Shown: piece after piece, positions 42,355 through 50,036 of the stretch | How the letters are laid out: the number at the start of each line of letters is the position of its first letter | How positions within the stretch are numbered: the stretch's first letter is position 1 | Assembly (NCBI GenBank): GCA_019235885.1 | Contig: JAFAKB010000035.1 | Coordinates: 1-58,233 of the forward strand | DNA: 58,233 nucleotides | Direction of reading: 5' to 3' | Source of the DNA: Candidatus Eremiobacterota bacterium | Lineage (GTDB): Bacteria; Vulcanimicrobiota; Vulcanimicrobiia; Vulcanimicrobiales; Vulcanimicrobiaceae | Program-made: the position numbers and the translations under genes | Notes under the pieces: model-generated | Databases searched by the model: none | Told to the model about the DNA's origin: nothing | What the model saw: the letters and a program-made list of their open reading frames with translations, nothing else

Positions 42355-42681
42355 CTACTTCGACGGAATGGCGCAGTCGCTGCTCAGCCAGTAGTGCGCG
42401 TCCGGGGCGTAGCCGGGCTCGGTGACGGCGACGTTGGTTTCGTAGAACTGAAAGCCCTCAAGCGTGGTGCGCGGGCCGCTGACCAAGCCGAAACGCTGGC
42501 CGAGCGTCGCGTCGCCGGTGCGTGCGCGCACCGGACGATCGGTGCCCGAGAGGAAGACGTAGAACGGCGTGCGATTGCACGTCACCGTGACGGTCGCGTT
42601 CGGCGAGGCGCTCGGCGCCGGGCTGGGTGCGGCTGCAAGGAGCGCGAACGCGGCGAGCGGCGCGGCCAAGAACGTTTTCAT
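42355..42681 (-). CDS. Small secreted hypothetical protein
   Basis: 108 residues from ATG 42681 (AGGAG 11 bp upstream). Signal peptide MKTFLAAPLAAFALLAAAPS, then a short domain with two Cys (VTCNRTPFYVFLSG; SSDCAIPSK) and repeated aromatic residues. Not recognised. Follows the NifU-like gene by 17 bp on the same strand and may share its transcript, though nothing links it to iron-sulfur assembly. Confidence 0.6.
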   Translation of the reverse strand: MKTFLAAPLAAFALLAAAPSPAPSASPNATVTVTCNRTPFYVFLSGTDRPVRARTGDATLGQRFGLVSGPRTTLEGFQFYETNVAVTEPGYAPDAHYWLSSDCAIPSK

Positions 42682-42698
42682 GCCGGCGTAACGCTCCT

Positions 42699-43226
42699 TT
42701 AGTGGAGCTTGATCGTCAGGACGCCGGCGTCTTCGAGCACCTTCGGACCGGCCTTGGCGTCCTCTTCGGTCGTTCCGTTGCCGGGCTGCTTCGCTGCCGC
42801 CGCGGCAGCCGCGATCCCGCGCGCTTGCTCGAGCATCGCGTCGGTGATGCGGCCCTCGGCGCGGCCCTTGCGATAGTCTTCGATCGCCGCTTGCAGCGCG
42901 AGGCGCGAGCGCTCCGGATAGTCTTTCTTCTTCTCGGGATAGCCGTCGAGCGCCGCTTCGATGTCGGCGTCCGAGATCGCCAGCGCTTCGTCGACCGTCT
43001 TGCCGCGCGCCAGCTCGACCAGCAGCGAGCAGGTCGCCGTGCCGAAGCCGCAGCCGGTCGTGAAGTAGGTGACGTCCTCGATCACGTCGCCGGGACCCAC
43101 CTTCAAAAAGAACGTGTACAGGTCGCCGCACGAGTCGCTGAAGTACTCGCCGGTCGCGGTGGGGTTCTCCATCGTGCGAAAACCGGTGCGGTGCTCGACG
43201 AGCTGCTGAAACTTGGCGAAGTTCAT
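42699..43226 (-). CDS. NifU/IscU-like iron-sulfur scaffold protein
   Basis: 175 residues. ENPTATGEYFSDSCGDLYTF and TTGCGFGTATCSLLVELARG correspond to the first two Cys blocks of NifU N-terminal/IscU scaffolds. The third canonical Cys is not found in the expected helix (PERSRLALQAAIEDYRKGR), while an extra Cys sits in TATCS, so the ligand set is changed. A 40-residue tail is added. ATG overlaps the sufR stop as ATGA (43226-43223), making it part of a sufR operon and likely SufR-controlled. Confidence 0.82.
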   Translation of the reverse strand: MNFAKFQQLVEHRTGFRTMENPTATGEYFSDSCGDLYTFFLKVGPGDVIEDVTYFTTGCGFGTATCSLLVELARGKTVDEALAISDADIEAALDGYPEKKKDYPERSRLALQAAIEDYRKGRAEGRITDAMLEQARGIAAAAAAAKQPGNGTTEEDAKAGPKVLEDAGVLTIKLH

Positions 43227-43876
43227 GCTGTTGCGGCGGTCTCTTTCATGGCGGTGTCTACACTGATCTCGAATCGGCATTCGGTGCCGCCGGTTGCGAG
43301 CGACTCGACCTGCTGCGACTTGCCGGGCGCTACCTGGTCCAGAATCGTATGGATCGCGCTGCACGCCTCGGGGTTCTCCGCGACCACCGAAGCATACGGA
43401 CAGGTGTGCTCGTGGAGCAGGATCGTGCCGTGCTCGGTCTTCTGCAGCTCGGCGTTGACGCCCGACGCCTTGAGCGCGGAGACGAGGACGTCGAGCCGGC
43501 TCTCGGCGCTCGGCGAACCGGAGGCGATGCGCTCGGCGGAGCGCTTGCCGATCCGCTGAAAGACCGCTTTGACCGCCTCGTCGCCACCGGCGCTGCGGAT
43601 CTCGCGCAGCACGGCGTTGAGCATCTTGTCGTAGCGCTGCGGGAAATAGCGGTCTGCCTCGGGGGTGAGCGAGTACTCGACGGTCGGCTTCGTCTTTCCG
43701 CGCCTGACGCTGCGGCCGCTGATCAAGCCGTCGCGCTCGAGGACGACCAGCTGCTGGCGGATCGCGTTCGGCGAGAGCCCGAACTGGGCGGCCAGGTCGA
43801 ACGCCGAAGCCGACCGGCGCTCGCGGAGGGCGCCGACGATCTTCCCGCGCGTCGTGTCGAAGAAGCGGTCGTGCAT
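43223..43876 (-). CDS. sufR: SufR-type iron-sulfur transcriptional regulator
   Basis: 217 residues. N-terminal winged HTH: FDLAAQFGLSPNAIRQQLVV with the wing RGKTKPTVEYSL. The C-terminal half has the SufR cysteine pattern: HTCPYASVVAENPEACSAIH, then GGTECRF. In cyanobacteria and actinobacteria SufR binds a 4Fe-4S cluster and represses the suf operon when cluster supply is adequate. Divergent from sufC across 85 bp, the usual arrangement. Start ATG 43876. Confidence 0.88.
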   Translation of the reverse strand: MHDRFFDTTRGKIVGALRERRSASAFDLAAQFGLSPNAIRQQLVVLERDGLISGRSVRRGKTKPTVEYSLTPEADRYFPQRYDKMLNAVLREIRSAGGDEAVKAVFQRIGKRSAERIASGSPSAESRLDVLVSALKASGVNAELQKTEHGTILLHEHTCPYASVVAENPEACSAIHTILDQVAPGKSQQVESLATGGTECRFEISVDTAMKETAATA

Positions 43877-43924
43877 ATCCGGCCTTCACCCTACCACGGA
43901 AGTCGCAGATAGTCCAGAGTTTCC

Positions 43925-43953
43925 TTGACTTTCTCGGCGCTCCGGCCTACGAT
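43925..43953 (+). promoter_or_regulatory. Consensus-like promoter of sufC, predicted near-leaderless transcript
   Basis: TTGACT (43925-43930) and TACGAT (43948-43953) are separated by 17 bp, close to the housekeeping sigma consensus. A start point about seven bases after the -10 falls at 43960-43961, one or two bases before the sufC ATG at 43962, and no Shine-Dalgarno sequence is visible. AGTC (43911-43914) and GACT (43927-43930) form inverted arms around the -35 box and are a possible, weak SufR site. Confidence 0.6.
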
Positions 43954-43961
43954 GGCAGAGC

Positions 43962-44741
43962 ATGTCTGAGGCTGGAAATCCCGTGCGCGGGCTCGTCGCG
44001 CGCGACCTGCGGGTCGCCGTCGAGAACAAAGAGATTCTGAAGGGCATCGACCTGAGGGTCGAGCCGGGGCGCGTCCACGCGCTGATGGGCCCGAACGGGA
44101 GCGGCAAGTCGACCCTCGCCTTCACCCTCGCCGGCCACCCCGGCTACCAGGTGCTCGGCGGCTCGGCCTCGCTCGACGGCGAGGAGCTCCTCGAGCTCTC
44201 GCCCGACAAGCGCGCGAAAGCCGGCCTCTTTCTTTCGTTCCAGTACCCCGCGGCGATCCCGGGCGTCTCGGTGGCGAACTTCCTGCGCACCGCGCGCATG
44301 GCGGTGCGGCCGGCCGACCTGAACCCGGCGAAATTCCGCAAGCTCATCTTCGAGAAGCTGGACACGCTCGACATGGACCCGGCGTTCCTGGGCCGCTACG
44401 TCAACGACGGCTTCTCGGGCGGCGAGAAGAAGCGGCTCGAAATGCTGCAGCTCGCGATCCTCGCGCCGAAGTACGCCATCCTCGACGAAACCGACTCAGG
44501 GCTCGACATCGACGCGCTGCAGGCCGTCGGAAACAGCATCGGCGCGCTGCGCGGGAGCGAGGAAGGCAAGGAGATCGGTTTCCTCGTCATCACGCACTAT
44601 CCGCGCATCCTGCGCCACGTTCCGGCCGACGTCGTGCACGTCATGATCGACGGCCGCATCGTCAAGACGGGCGGTCCCGAGCTCGCGCACCAGATCGAAG
44701 CCGAAGGGTACGACGCGCTGCGAGAAGAGGCCAGTGTCTAG
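43962..44741 (+). CDS. sufC: SufC ATPase of the SUF iron-sulfur assembly machinery
   Basis: 259 residues, standard length. Walker A GPNGSGKST, signature FSGGEKKRLEMLQLAILAPK, Walker B YAILDETDSGLDIDALQAVG. SufC drives conformational changes of the SufB-SufD scaffold. First gene of sufC-sufD-sufS-sufU; its end overlaps sufD by 8 bp. Preceded by the promoter at 43925-43953 and divergent from sufR. Confidence 0.96.
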   Translation: MSEAGNPVRGLVARDLRVAVENKEILKGIDLRVEPGRVHALMGPNGSGKSTLAFTLAGHPGYQVLGGSASLDGEELLELSPDKRAKAGLFLSFQYPAAIPGVSVANFLRTARMAVRPADLNPAKFRKLIFEKLDTLDMDPAFLGRYVNDGFSGGEKKRLEMLQLAILAPKYAILDETDSGLDIDALQAVGNSIGALRGSEEGKEIGFLVITHYPRILRHVPADVVHVMIDGRIVKTGGPELAHQIEAEGYDALREEASV

Positions 44742-46107
44742 TCTCATCAACGCCGACGAAGCGGTCGCGTTCGAGCCGTCCGCAGCCGGCCTGGATGCCG
44801 TGCGCCGAATCATCGGCAACGACGATCCCTACCGGGCCGACCGCGAGACCGCGCTGCACCGCTATCAAACGCTCGCGCTGCCGGGCCCGAAACCCGGCCG
44901 CGGCTGGCGCCACGACTACGACAGGCTGGCCTTTCAGGGCTTGCGCTGGACGACCGGTGCGACAACGGTTCCGACCTCGCCGTTCGACGCGATCGGGGCG
45001 CTGATGGGATCCGATGACGCCGGCGTGCCGGCGCTCGCGACGGAGAACACCGCAGGCGTGGTGCATATCGGCGCTCGCGCGGTTCGGCCGGCCGTTGCGC
45101 GCGTGCTGCCGAACGGAGTCGTCGTCGCGCCGTACGCGGAGGCACGAGCTGGCGATCCGGAGCCTGAATACGAGAAATTTCTGCGGCCCTCGATCCAAGC
45201 GGCGATTGCGACCGATCGCTTTGCGGCGCTCGCCGAAGCCTTTGTCAACTGCGGTGCTTTCGTCTACGTCCCGCCGGGACTCAGCCTCGACAAGCCGATC
45301 CAACTCGTGTTCGCGACGCCCGAAGGAAACGATGATGCGGTCTTTCCGCGCATCGTGGTCATCCTGGGCCGGGGCGCACGAGCGACCGTCATCGAGCGGC
45401 ACGTCGGGTCGGCGGATGCATTCATCTGCGGGACCGTGTGGGCGACCGTCGAGCAAGACGCCCAGCTGGAGTATGTCGGCGCGCAGCAAGCGGGCGAATC
45501 GGCGCGCGTGTTCATGTACCGCCATGCCGCATGCATCGGGGGCACGGCGCGCTTCCACGTGGCGGAGCTCGGCGGGACGCTGGTGCGCTCGGTCATCGAG
45601 CTCGACCTCGAAACGCAAGGGGCGCGCGGTGAAACCTCGGCGCTCTTCTTCAACACCGGTTTTCAGCACGTCGACCTCAGCACGACGACGAACCACGTCG
45701 CAGGCAACACGACCGCCGACACGGTGGTCCGGACCGCGGCGACCGATCGCGGCCAGGGACGATTCCTCGGCAACATCGCGATCCGCGCCGGGGCGCACGG
45801 CGCGGACGCTTCGCTGCGCGACGATGCGCTCTTGCTCAGCAAGCGCGCCCACATCGACAGCGTCCCGGCGCTCGAGATCGCCGCGAACGACGTGAAGGCG
45901 TTTCACGGCGCGACCGTCGGCTCGCTCGACGCAGACGCGCTGTTCTATGCGCAGAGCCGCGGGATCGCGCGCGCCGACGCCGTCCGCATGGTGGCGCTGG
46001 CGTTCTTCGAACCGGCGATCACGCGCTTCCCGGGTGAGACGCTGCGTGACGAAGTGCGCACCGCGCTCGACCACAAGATCGACGCCGCGACGGAGATCGA
46101 CGGATGA
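44734..46107 (+). CDS. sufD: SufD-type scaffold protein
   Basis: 457 residues. Typical SufB/SufD beta-helix core: NCGAFVYVPPGLSLDKPIQL, TVIERHVGSADAFICGTVWA, FFNTGFQHVDLSTTTNHVAG. The C-terminus AFHGATVGSLDADALFYAQS followed by RGI is SufD-like rather than SufB-like. GTG 44734 lies 8 bp inside sufC. A SufB gene, which normally forms the active scaffold with SufD and SufC, is not in the window. Confidence 0.88.
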   Translation: MSSLINADEAVAFEPSAAGLDAVRRIIGNDDPYRADRETALHRYQTLALPGPKPGRGWRHDYDRLAFQGLRWTTGATTVPTSPFDAIGALMGSDDAGVPALATENTAGVVHIGARAVRPAVARVLPNGVVVAPYAEARAGDPEPEYEKFLRPSIQAAIATDRFAALAEAFVNCGAFVYVPPGLSLDKPIQLVFATPEGNDDAVFPRIVVILGRGARATVIERHVGSADAFICGTVWATVEQDAQLEYVGAQQAGESARVFMYRHAACIGGTARFHVAELGGTLVRSVIELDLETQGARGETSALFFNTGFQHVDLSTTTNHVAGNTTADTVVRTAATDRGQGRFLGNIAIRAGAHGADASLRDDALLLSKRAHIDSVPALEIAANDVKAFHGATVGSLDADALFYAQSRGIARADAVRMVALAFFEPAITRFPGETLRDEVRTALDHKIDAATEIDG

Positions 46108-47354
46108 TCAAAACCCTCGATCCCAAGCAGGCGCGGATCGTCGCCGACTTTCCGATCCTGGCGAAGCCGACCTCGCGCGGGAAGCGGCTGGTCTACCTCG
46201 ACTCGGCGGCGTCGTCGCAGAAGCCGCGCGCGGTGATCGACGCGCTGGTCCGCTACTACGAGAACGACAACGCGAACATTCACCGCGGCGTCTACGAGCT
46301 CGCCGCGCGCGCGACCGACCGCTTCGAGGAGGCGCGCGCGAAGGTCGCGCGCTTCGTGAACGCCGCGCACACCGAAGAGATCGTCTGGACGCGCAACACC
46401 ACCGAGGCGATCAACCTCGTCTCGTTCTCGTGGGGCCTGGCGAACCTCGGCCCGGGCGACGCGATCCTCACCACCCAGCTCGAGCACCACTCCAACTTGG
46501 TGCCCTGGCAGCTGCTGGCGGCGAAAACCGGCGCCGAGCTGCGCTTCATCCCCGCCGACGAGAACGGCGTGCTCGTCCTCGACCGGCTCGACGACCTGCT
46601 CGCCGGCGTGAAGCTCGCCGCGCTGACCTACGTCTCGAACACGATCGGCTCGATCGCGCCGCTGGACGTCATCGTGCCGCGCGCGCACGCCGCCGGCGCC
46701 GTCGTGCTGGTCGACGCGGCGCAAGCGGTGCCGCACATGCCGGTCGACGTGCAGGCGCTCGACGTCGACTTCCTCGCGGCGAGCGGCCACAAGATGTGCG
46801 GCCCGACCGGGATCGGTTTCCTGTACGGCAAGCGCGCGCTGCTCGAAGCGATGCCGCCGTTCCTGACCGGCGGCGACATGATCAAGCGCGTCTCCTACGA
46901 GACGACGACCTACAACGAGTTGCCGTGGAAGTTCGAGGCCGGCACGTCGAACATCGCCGACGCGATCGCGCTCGGCGCGGCCGTCGACTACCTGACCGCG
47001 ATCGGGATGGACTGGGTGCGCGCGCACGAGCTGCGCATCACCGCGTACGCGCTCGAGCGCTTGCGCCCGCTGGAGCGGCGCGGCCTTGCGATCTACGGCC
47101 CGCCGCGCGCCGAGGACCGGGCCGGCGTGATCTCGTTCAACCTGGGCGACATCCACGCGCACGATCTGGCCTCGATCCTCGACGTCGAAGGAGTCTGCGT
47201 CCGCGCCGGCCACCACTGCACGATGCCGCTCATGGAGAAGATGGGCTGGCCCGCAACCGCCCGCGCCTCGTTCTACCTCTACACCACCGAGGAAGACGTC
47301 GACGCGCTCGTGCAAGCTCTGGAGAAAGCAGCCGACGTCTTCCGGCTGTCGTAA
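46104..47354 (+). CDS. sufS: SufS group II cysteine desulfurase
   Basis: 416 residues. PLP lysine in AASGHKMCGPTGIGFLYGKR, active-site Cys in VRAGHHCTMPLMEKMGWPA, and the substrate segment NIHRGVYELAARATDRFEEA. It removes sulfur from cysteine and passes it to SufU. ATG overlaps the sufD stop (46104-46107). Its TAA stop is the first codon of a short repeat shared with another intergenic region. Confidence 0.95.
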   Translation: MIKTLDPKQARIVADFPILAKPTSRGKRLVYLDSAASSQKPRAVIDALVRYYENDNANIHRGVYELAARATDRFEEARAKVARFVNAAHTEEIVWTRNTTEAINLVSFSWGLANLGPGDAILTTQLEHHSNLVPWQLLAAKTGAELRFIPADENGVLVLDRLDDLLAGVKLAALTYVSNTIGSIAPLDVIVPRAHAAGAVVLVDAAQAVPHMPVDVQALDVDFLAASGHKMCGPTGIGFLYGKRALLEAMPPFLTGGDMIKRVSYETTTYNELPWKFEAGTSNIADAIALGAAVDYLTAIGMDWVRAHELRITAYALERLRPLERRGLAIYGPPRAEDRAGVISFNLGDIHAHDLASILDVEGVCVRAGHHCTMPLMEKMGWPATARASFYLYTTEEDVDALVQALEKAADVFRLS

Positions 47355-47375
47355 TGGTGATGGACCGAGCGCAGA
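47352..47375 (+). repeat. 24-bp intergenic repeat, copy 1 (sufS-sufU gap)
   Basis: Begins exactly at the sufS stop codon: TAATGGTGATGGACCGAG and six more bases. An identical copy, also beginning at a TAA stop codon, is at 50013-50036 on the minus strand after the E2 gene. The remaining 15 bases to sufU (ending AGCGCCTTTAAA before ATGGA) resemble the end of the longer repeat upstream of the SDR gene. Confidence 0.85.
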
Positions 47376-47390
47376 ACAAGCGCCTTTAAA

Positions 47391-47786
47391 ATGGACGACT
47401 TCTACAAAGAATATATTCTCGACCACTACCGGAACCCGCGGAACTTCGGGCACTTGGAGCGCGCCGACGCGACCGCCGAAGACTTGAACCCGCTGTGCGG
47501 GGACGTGGTGCGGATCGAGCTCGAGCTCGACGACGAGCGGCGCGTGAAGGACGTGAAGTTCAGCGGGAAGGGCTGCGCGATCTCGCAGGCGTCGACCTCG
47601 ATGCTGACCGAGTCGATCAAGGGCATGAAGCTGGAAGACATCGCGAAGCTGCCGCAAGACGCGGTGCTGGAGAACGTCGGGATCGGGATCAGCCCGACCC
47701 GCATGAAGTGCGCGATGCTGGGCCTCAAGGTGCTCAAGAGCGCCGCGCTCGGCGAGATCGCGTCCTGGCCGGACGAAGCGCGCTGA
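47391..47786 (+). CDS. sufU: SufU sulfur-transfer/scaffold protein
   Basis: 131 residues. Zinc/cluster ligands: Cys and Asp in NPLCGD, Cys in GKGCAISQAS, Cys in TRMKCAMLGL; the 18-20 residue insert before the last block is the SufU hallmark. It accepts sulfur from SufS. ATG 47391. The TGA overlaps an apparent CTG start of the next gene as CTGA. Confidence 0.93.
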   Translation: MDDFYKEYILDHYRNPRNFGHLERADATAEDLNPLCGDVVRIELELDDERRVKDVKFSGKGCAISQASTSMLTESIKGMKLEDIAKLPQDAVLENVGIGISPTRMKCAMLGLKVLKSAALGEIASWPDEAR

Positions 47787-48115
47787 GTTTTTTTCGATTC
47801 GCCGCCGCGATCGTCTTCAACGCGCTGGCGTTCACGATCTGGGACGTCGGGACACGGCCGCCGCTGCGGCTCGCGCGCGACGTCGCGCGCGGCGTGCGCG
47901 TGCCGCGCGCGCTCGGGTACGGGATCGTCCGCTTTCTGGTCGGCTGCGGGCTGCTGGTCCTCGCGGTCCTCGTGGCGCGGCCGGCGATTCCGAGCTTGCG
48001 CGCCTTCACCTTCGTCGAGACGGGGATGCTGATCGCCGCGCTGCTGGTCGAACAGTTCGTCGGGCCCGACCTGCGCAGGAACCTGCGCCGCCGGGCCCGC
48101 GTCGTGCGCTCGTAG
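47783..48115 (+). CDS. Small three-helix membrane protein, apparent CTG start
   Basis: About 110 residues with membrane segments FRFAAAIVFNALAFTIW, IVRFLVGCGLLVLAVLVARP and FVETGMLIAALLVEQFVG, and a basic tail (RRNLRRRARVVRS). No ATG, GTG or TTG precedes the first helix in frame near sufU; CTG 47783 overlaps the sufU TGA (CTGA, 47783-47786). A GTG start further in would remove the first helix. Family unknown; convergent with the TRAP-type gene 9 bp away. Confidence 0.6.
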   Translation: MSFFRFAAAIVFNALAFTIWDVGTRPPLRLARDVARGVRVPRALGYGIVRFLVGCGLLVLAVLVARPAIPSLRAFTFVETGMLIAALLVEQFVGPDLRRNLRRRARVVRS

Positions 48116-48124
48116 TTCCGTGAC

Positions 48125-49141
48125 TCAGGCCAATTTGCCCGAGGTCTTCTCCAGCAGCGCCCAGGCCTGCGGGCCGAACTTTCCGGCCCACTTCGTGTAG
48201 AATCCCGAGCTCGCGAGCTTGGTGCGGAACCCGCTCGTGTCCGCCTTGTTGATCGTCATCCCGCGCCGCGCGAGCTTCTCCGAGAGCGAGTCGTTGCGCA
48301 GCTGGGTGTCGCGGCGCTGCAGCAGCGCGTACTTCGTCAGGTTGCGCTCGACGACCGACTGCACGTCGCGCGGCAGCGCGTTCCAGGCCTCCTGGTTGCC
48401 GAGGAAGTGGTACGCCGACCACATGTGGTTGGTGACGCTGACGTACTTCTGCACCTCGTAGAGCCGCCCGACGTCGATGATCGCGTACGGGTTCTCCTGC
48501 CCGTCGAAGACGTGGGTCTGCAGCGCGGTGTAGAGCTCGCTGAAGTTCAGCGGCGCGGGCGCGGCGCCGAGCGACTTGAACAGGTCGACCCACAGCTCGC
48601 CAGCCGGCGTGCGGATCTTGAACCCCGCCAGATCGCCGACCGCGCGGATCGGCTTGTTCGAGGACGTGATCTGCCGCATCCCGTTCTCCCACATCTTCGG
48701 ATGCACGTACAACCCGGCGGCGCGGATCGCGGCGCGCACGTGGTCGCCGAGCGCGCCGTCCATCGCGCGGAACGCCTCGGCGGAGTCCTTGAACGCGAAG
48801 CCTACGCCTTGAATCGCCGCGACCGGCACGACCGATTGCAAGATCCCGCCGTCGAGGGTGAAGAACTGCAGCGCGCCGGAGCGAATTTGCTGCAGCGCCT
48901 GCGTGTCGCCGCCGAGCTGGTTGTTGGGGAAGATCTGGACCTCGAGCCGCCCGCCGGTCTCTTTCGAGACCGCGCTCCAGCACTCGCGCATCCGCACGTT
49001 CAGCGGATGGTCGAGCGAGACGTTGCTGGCGTACTTGTACGTCCACTGCGCCGCGCGCGCCGGGGACTTCACCACCGCGACGGAGGCGAGCGCCGCGGCG
49101 CTTCCGGCCACGAATCGGCCGCGCGTGATACGTTCGGTCAT
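48125..49141 (-). CDS. TRAP transporter substrate-binding protein (DctP family)
   Basis: 338 residues from ATG 49141 (AAGGA seven bases upstream). Signal region TRGRFVAGSAAALASVAVVK. DctP features: LEVQIFPNNQLGGDTQALQQ, RAVGDLAGFKIRTPAG (the conserved Arg that binds a carboxylate) and VFDGQENPYAIIDVGRLYEV. Binds an organic acid for a sodium-driven TRAP importer. The DctQ/DctM membrane subunits are not here. Last gene of the dehydrogenase operon. Confidence 0.9.
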   Translation of the reverse strand: MTERITRGRFVAGSAAALASVAVVKSPARAAQWTYKYASNVSLDHPLNVRMRECWSAVSKETGGRLEVQIFPNNQLGGDTQALQQIRSGALQFFTLDGGILQSVVPVAAIQGVGFAFKDSAEAFRAMDGALGDHVRAAIRAAGLYVHPKMWENGMRQITSSNKPIRAVGDLAGFKIRTPAGELWVDLFKSLGAAPAPLNFSELYTALQTHVFDGQENPYAIIDVGRLYEVQKYVSVTNHMWSAYHFLGNQEAWNALPRDVQSVVERNLTKYALLQRRDTQLRNDSLSEKLARRGMTINKADTSGFRTKLASSGFYTKWAGKFGPQAWALLEKTSGKLA

Positions 49142-49169
49142 GATACCATCCTTCATCGAGTTGTCGTGG

Positions 49170-49916
49170 TCAGTCGAGCATCAGTCCGCCGTCGACCGTC
49201 AGCGTCTCTCCGGCGACGTACGAGGAGCGGGGCGAGAGAAGCCACGTGATCGCTTCCGCGATCTCGGCGGCCTCGGCGGAGCGTCCGAGCAGCGTCATCC
49301 CCTCGACGCGCTCGCGGTGTTCGGCGTTGCTGAACGGCTCGTCCAGCATCGGCGTGAGCGTCGGTCCCGGCGCAACGCAGTTCACCGCGATTCCCTGCGG
49401 CGCGAGCGCGCGCGCCGCGCTGCGCGTGAGCGCGAGGACGGCGCCTTTGCTGGCGGCGTACGCGGCGGTCCCGGACAACCCGCCGCCGCGCTTGCCCGCG
49501 ACGCTGGCGACGGTGACGATCCGCCCGCCGGGCCGCATCCGCTTCGCCGCCTCGCGGACGCATAGAAACGTGCCGATGACGTTGATCTCGTTCAGCCGCC
49601 GAAACGTCTCGGCGGTCAGCTCCATGAACGGCGTCGTGTCGGCGATCCCGGCGGGAATCGCGAGCGCATCGAGCGTCCCGCCGAACGTTTCCAGCGCACG
49701 CTCGAACAGCGCGATCACCGAGGCTTCGTCCGCGACGTCGACCTCGAACGCGTGACCGTCGATGTGGTGCGCGACCTCTTCGGCGCCTTGCTTGTCGCGG
49801 TCGGCGACCGCGACGCGATACCCCTCTTTGCACAGCAGCTCGCACAGCGCGCGCCCGATCCCGCTCGCCCCACCGACCACCATCGCAGTCGGCGGATTCT
49901 CCCCAAACCATTCCAT
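49170..49916 (-). CDS. Short-chain dehydrogenase/reductase
   Basis: 248 residues. NAD(P) motif VVGGASGIGRALCELLC (GxxxGxG form), NVIGTFLC, catalytic Ser in TVASVAGKRG, YAASK, and C-terminal SSYVAGETLTVDGGLMLD. In this operon it may interconvert a hydroxy compound and the ketone or diketone used by the dehydrogenase complex, for example a butanediol/acetoin-type step; that is inference. ATG 49916 follows a repeat that supplies GGAG. Confidence 0.92.
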   Translation of the reverse strand: MEWFGENPPTAMVVGGASGIGRALCELLCKEGYRVAVADRDKQGAEEVAHHIDGHAFEVDVADEASVIALFERALETFGGTLDALAIPAGIADTTPFMELTAETFRRLNEINVIGTFLCVREAAKRMRPGGRIVTVASVAGKRGGGLSGTAAYAASKGAVLALTRSAARALAPQGIAVNCVAPGPTLTPMLDEPFSNAEHRERVEGMTLLGRSAEAAEIAEAITWLLSPRSSYVAGETLTVDGGLMLD

Positions 49917-49918
49917 TT

Positions 49919-49966
49919 TAACGGCGCTCCGCCCCGGGCTGCGCGCCCCCCACGCTTTGCGTGGGG
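49919..49966 (-). repeat. Hairpin-containing repeat copy A, upstream of SDR gene
   Basis: A 35-bp unit (49919-49953, plus strand TAACGGCGCTCCGCCCCGGG onwards) matches 52175-52209 with one mismatch. It is followed by a hairpin CCCCACGC/GCGTGGGG (49948-49955 with 49959-49966, loop TTT). On the coding (minus) strand the unit ends two bases before the ATG and provides GGAG as ribosome-binding site. Confidence 0.85.
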
Positions 49967-50012
49967 CCCCCCGCCCGACCTCGCAACGACATCGTGCGGA
50001 ACGGAGGATAGC

Positions 50013-50036
50013 TCTGCGCTCGGTCCATCACCATTA
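50013..50036 (-). repeat. 24-bp intergenic repeat, copy 2 (after E2 gene)
   Basis: Identical to 47352-47375 on the other strand. Here too the first three bases are the TAA stop codon of the upstream gene (E2, 50036-50034). Between this copy and hairpin repeat A there are about 45 bp without a gene. Confidence 0.85.
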
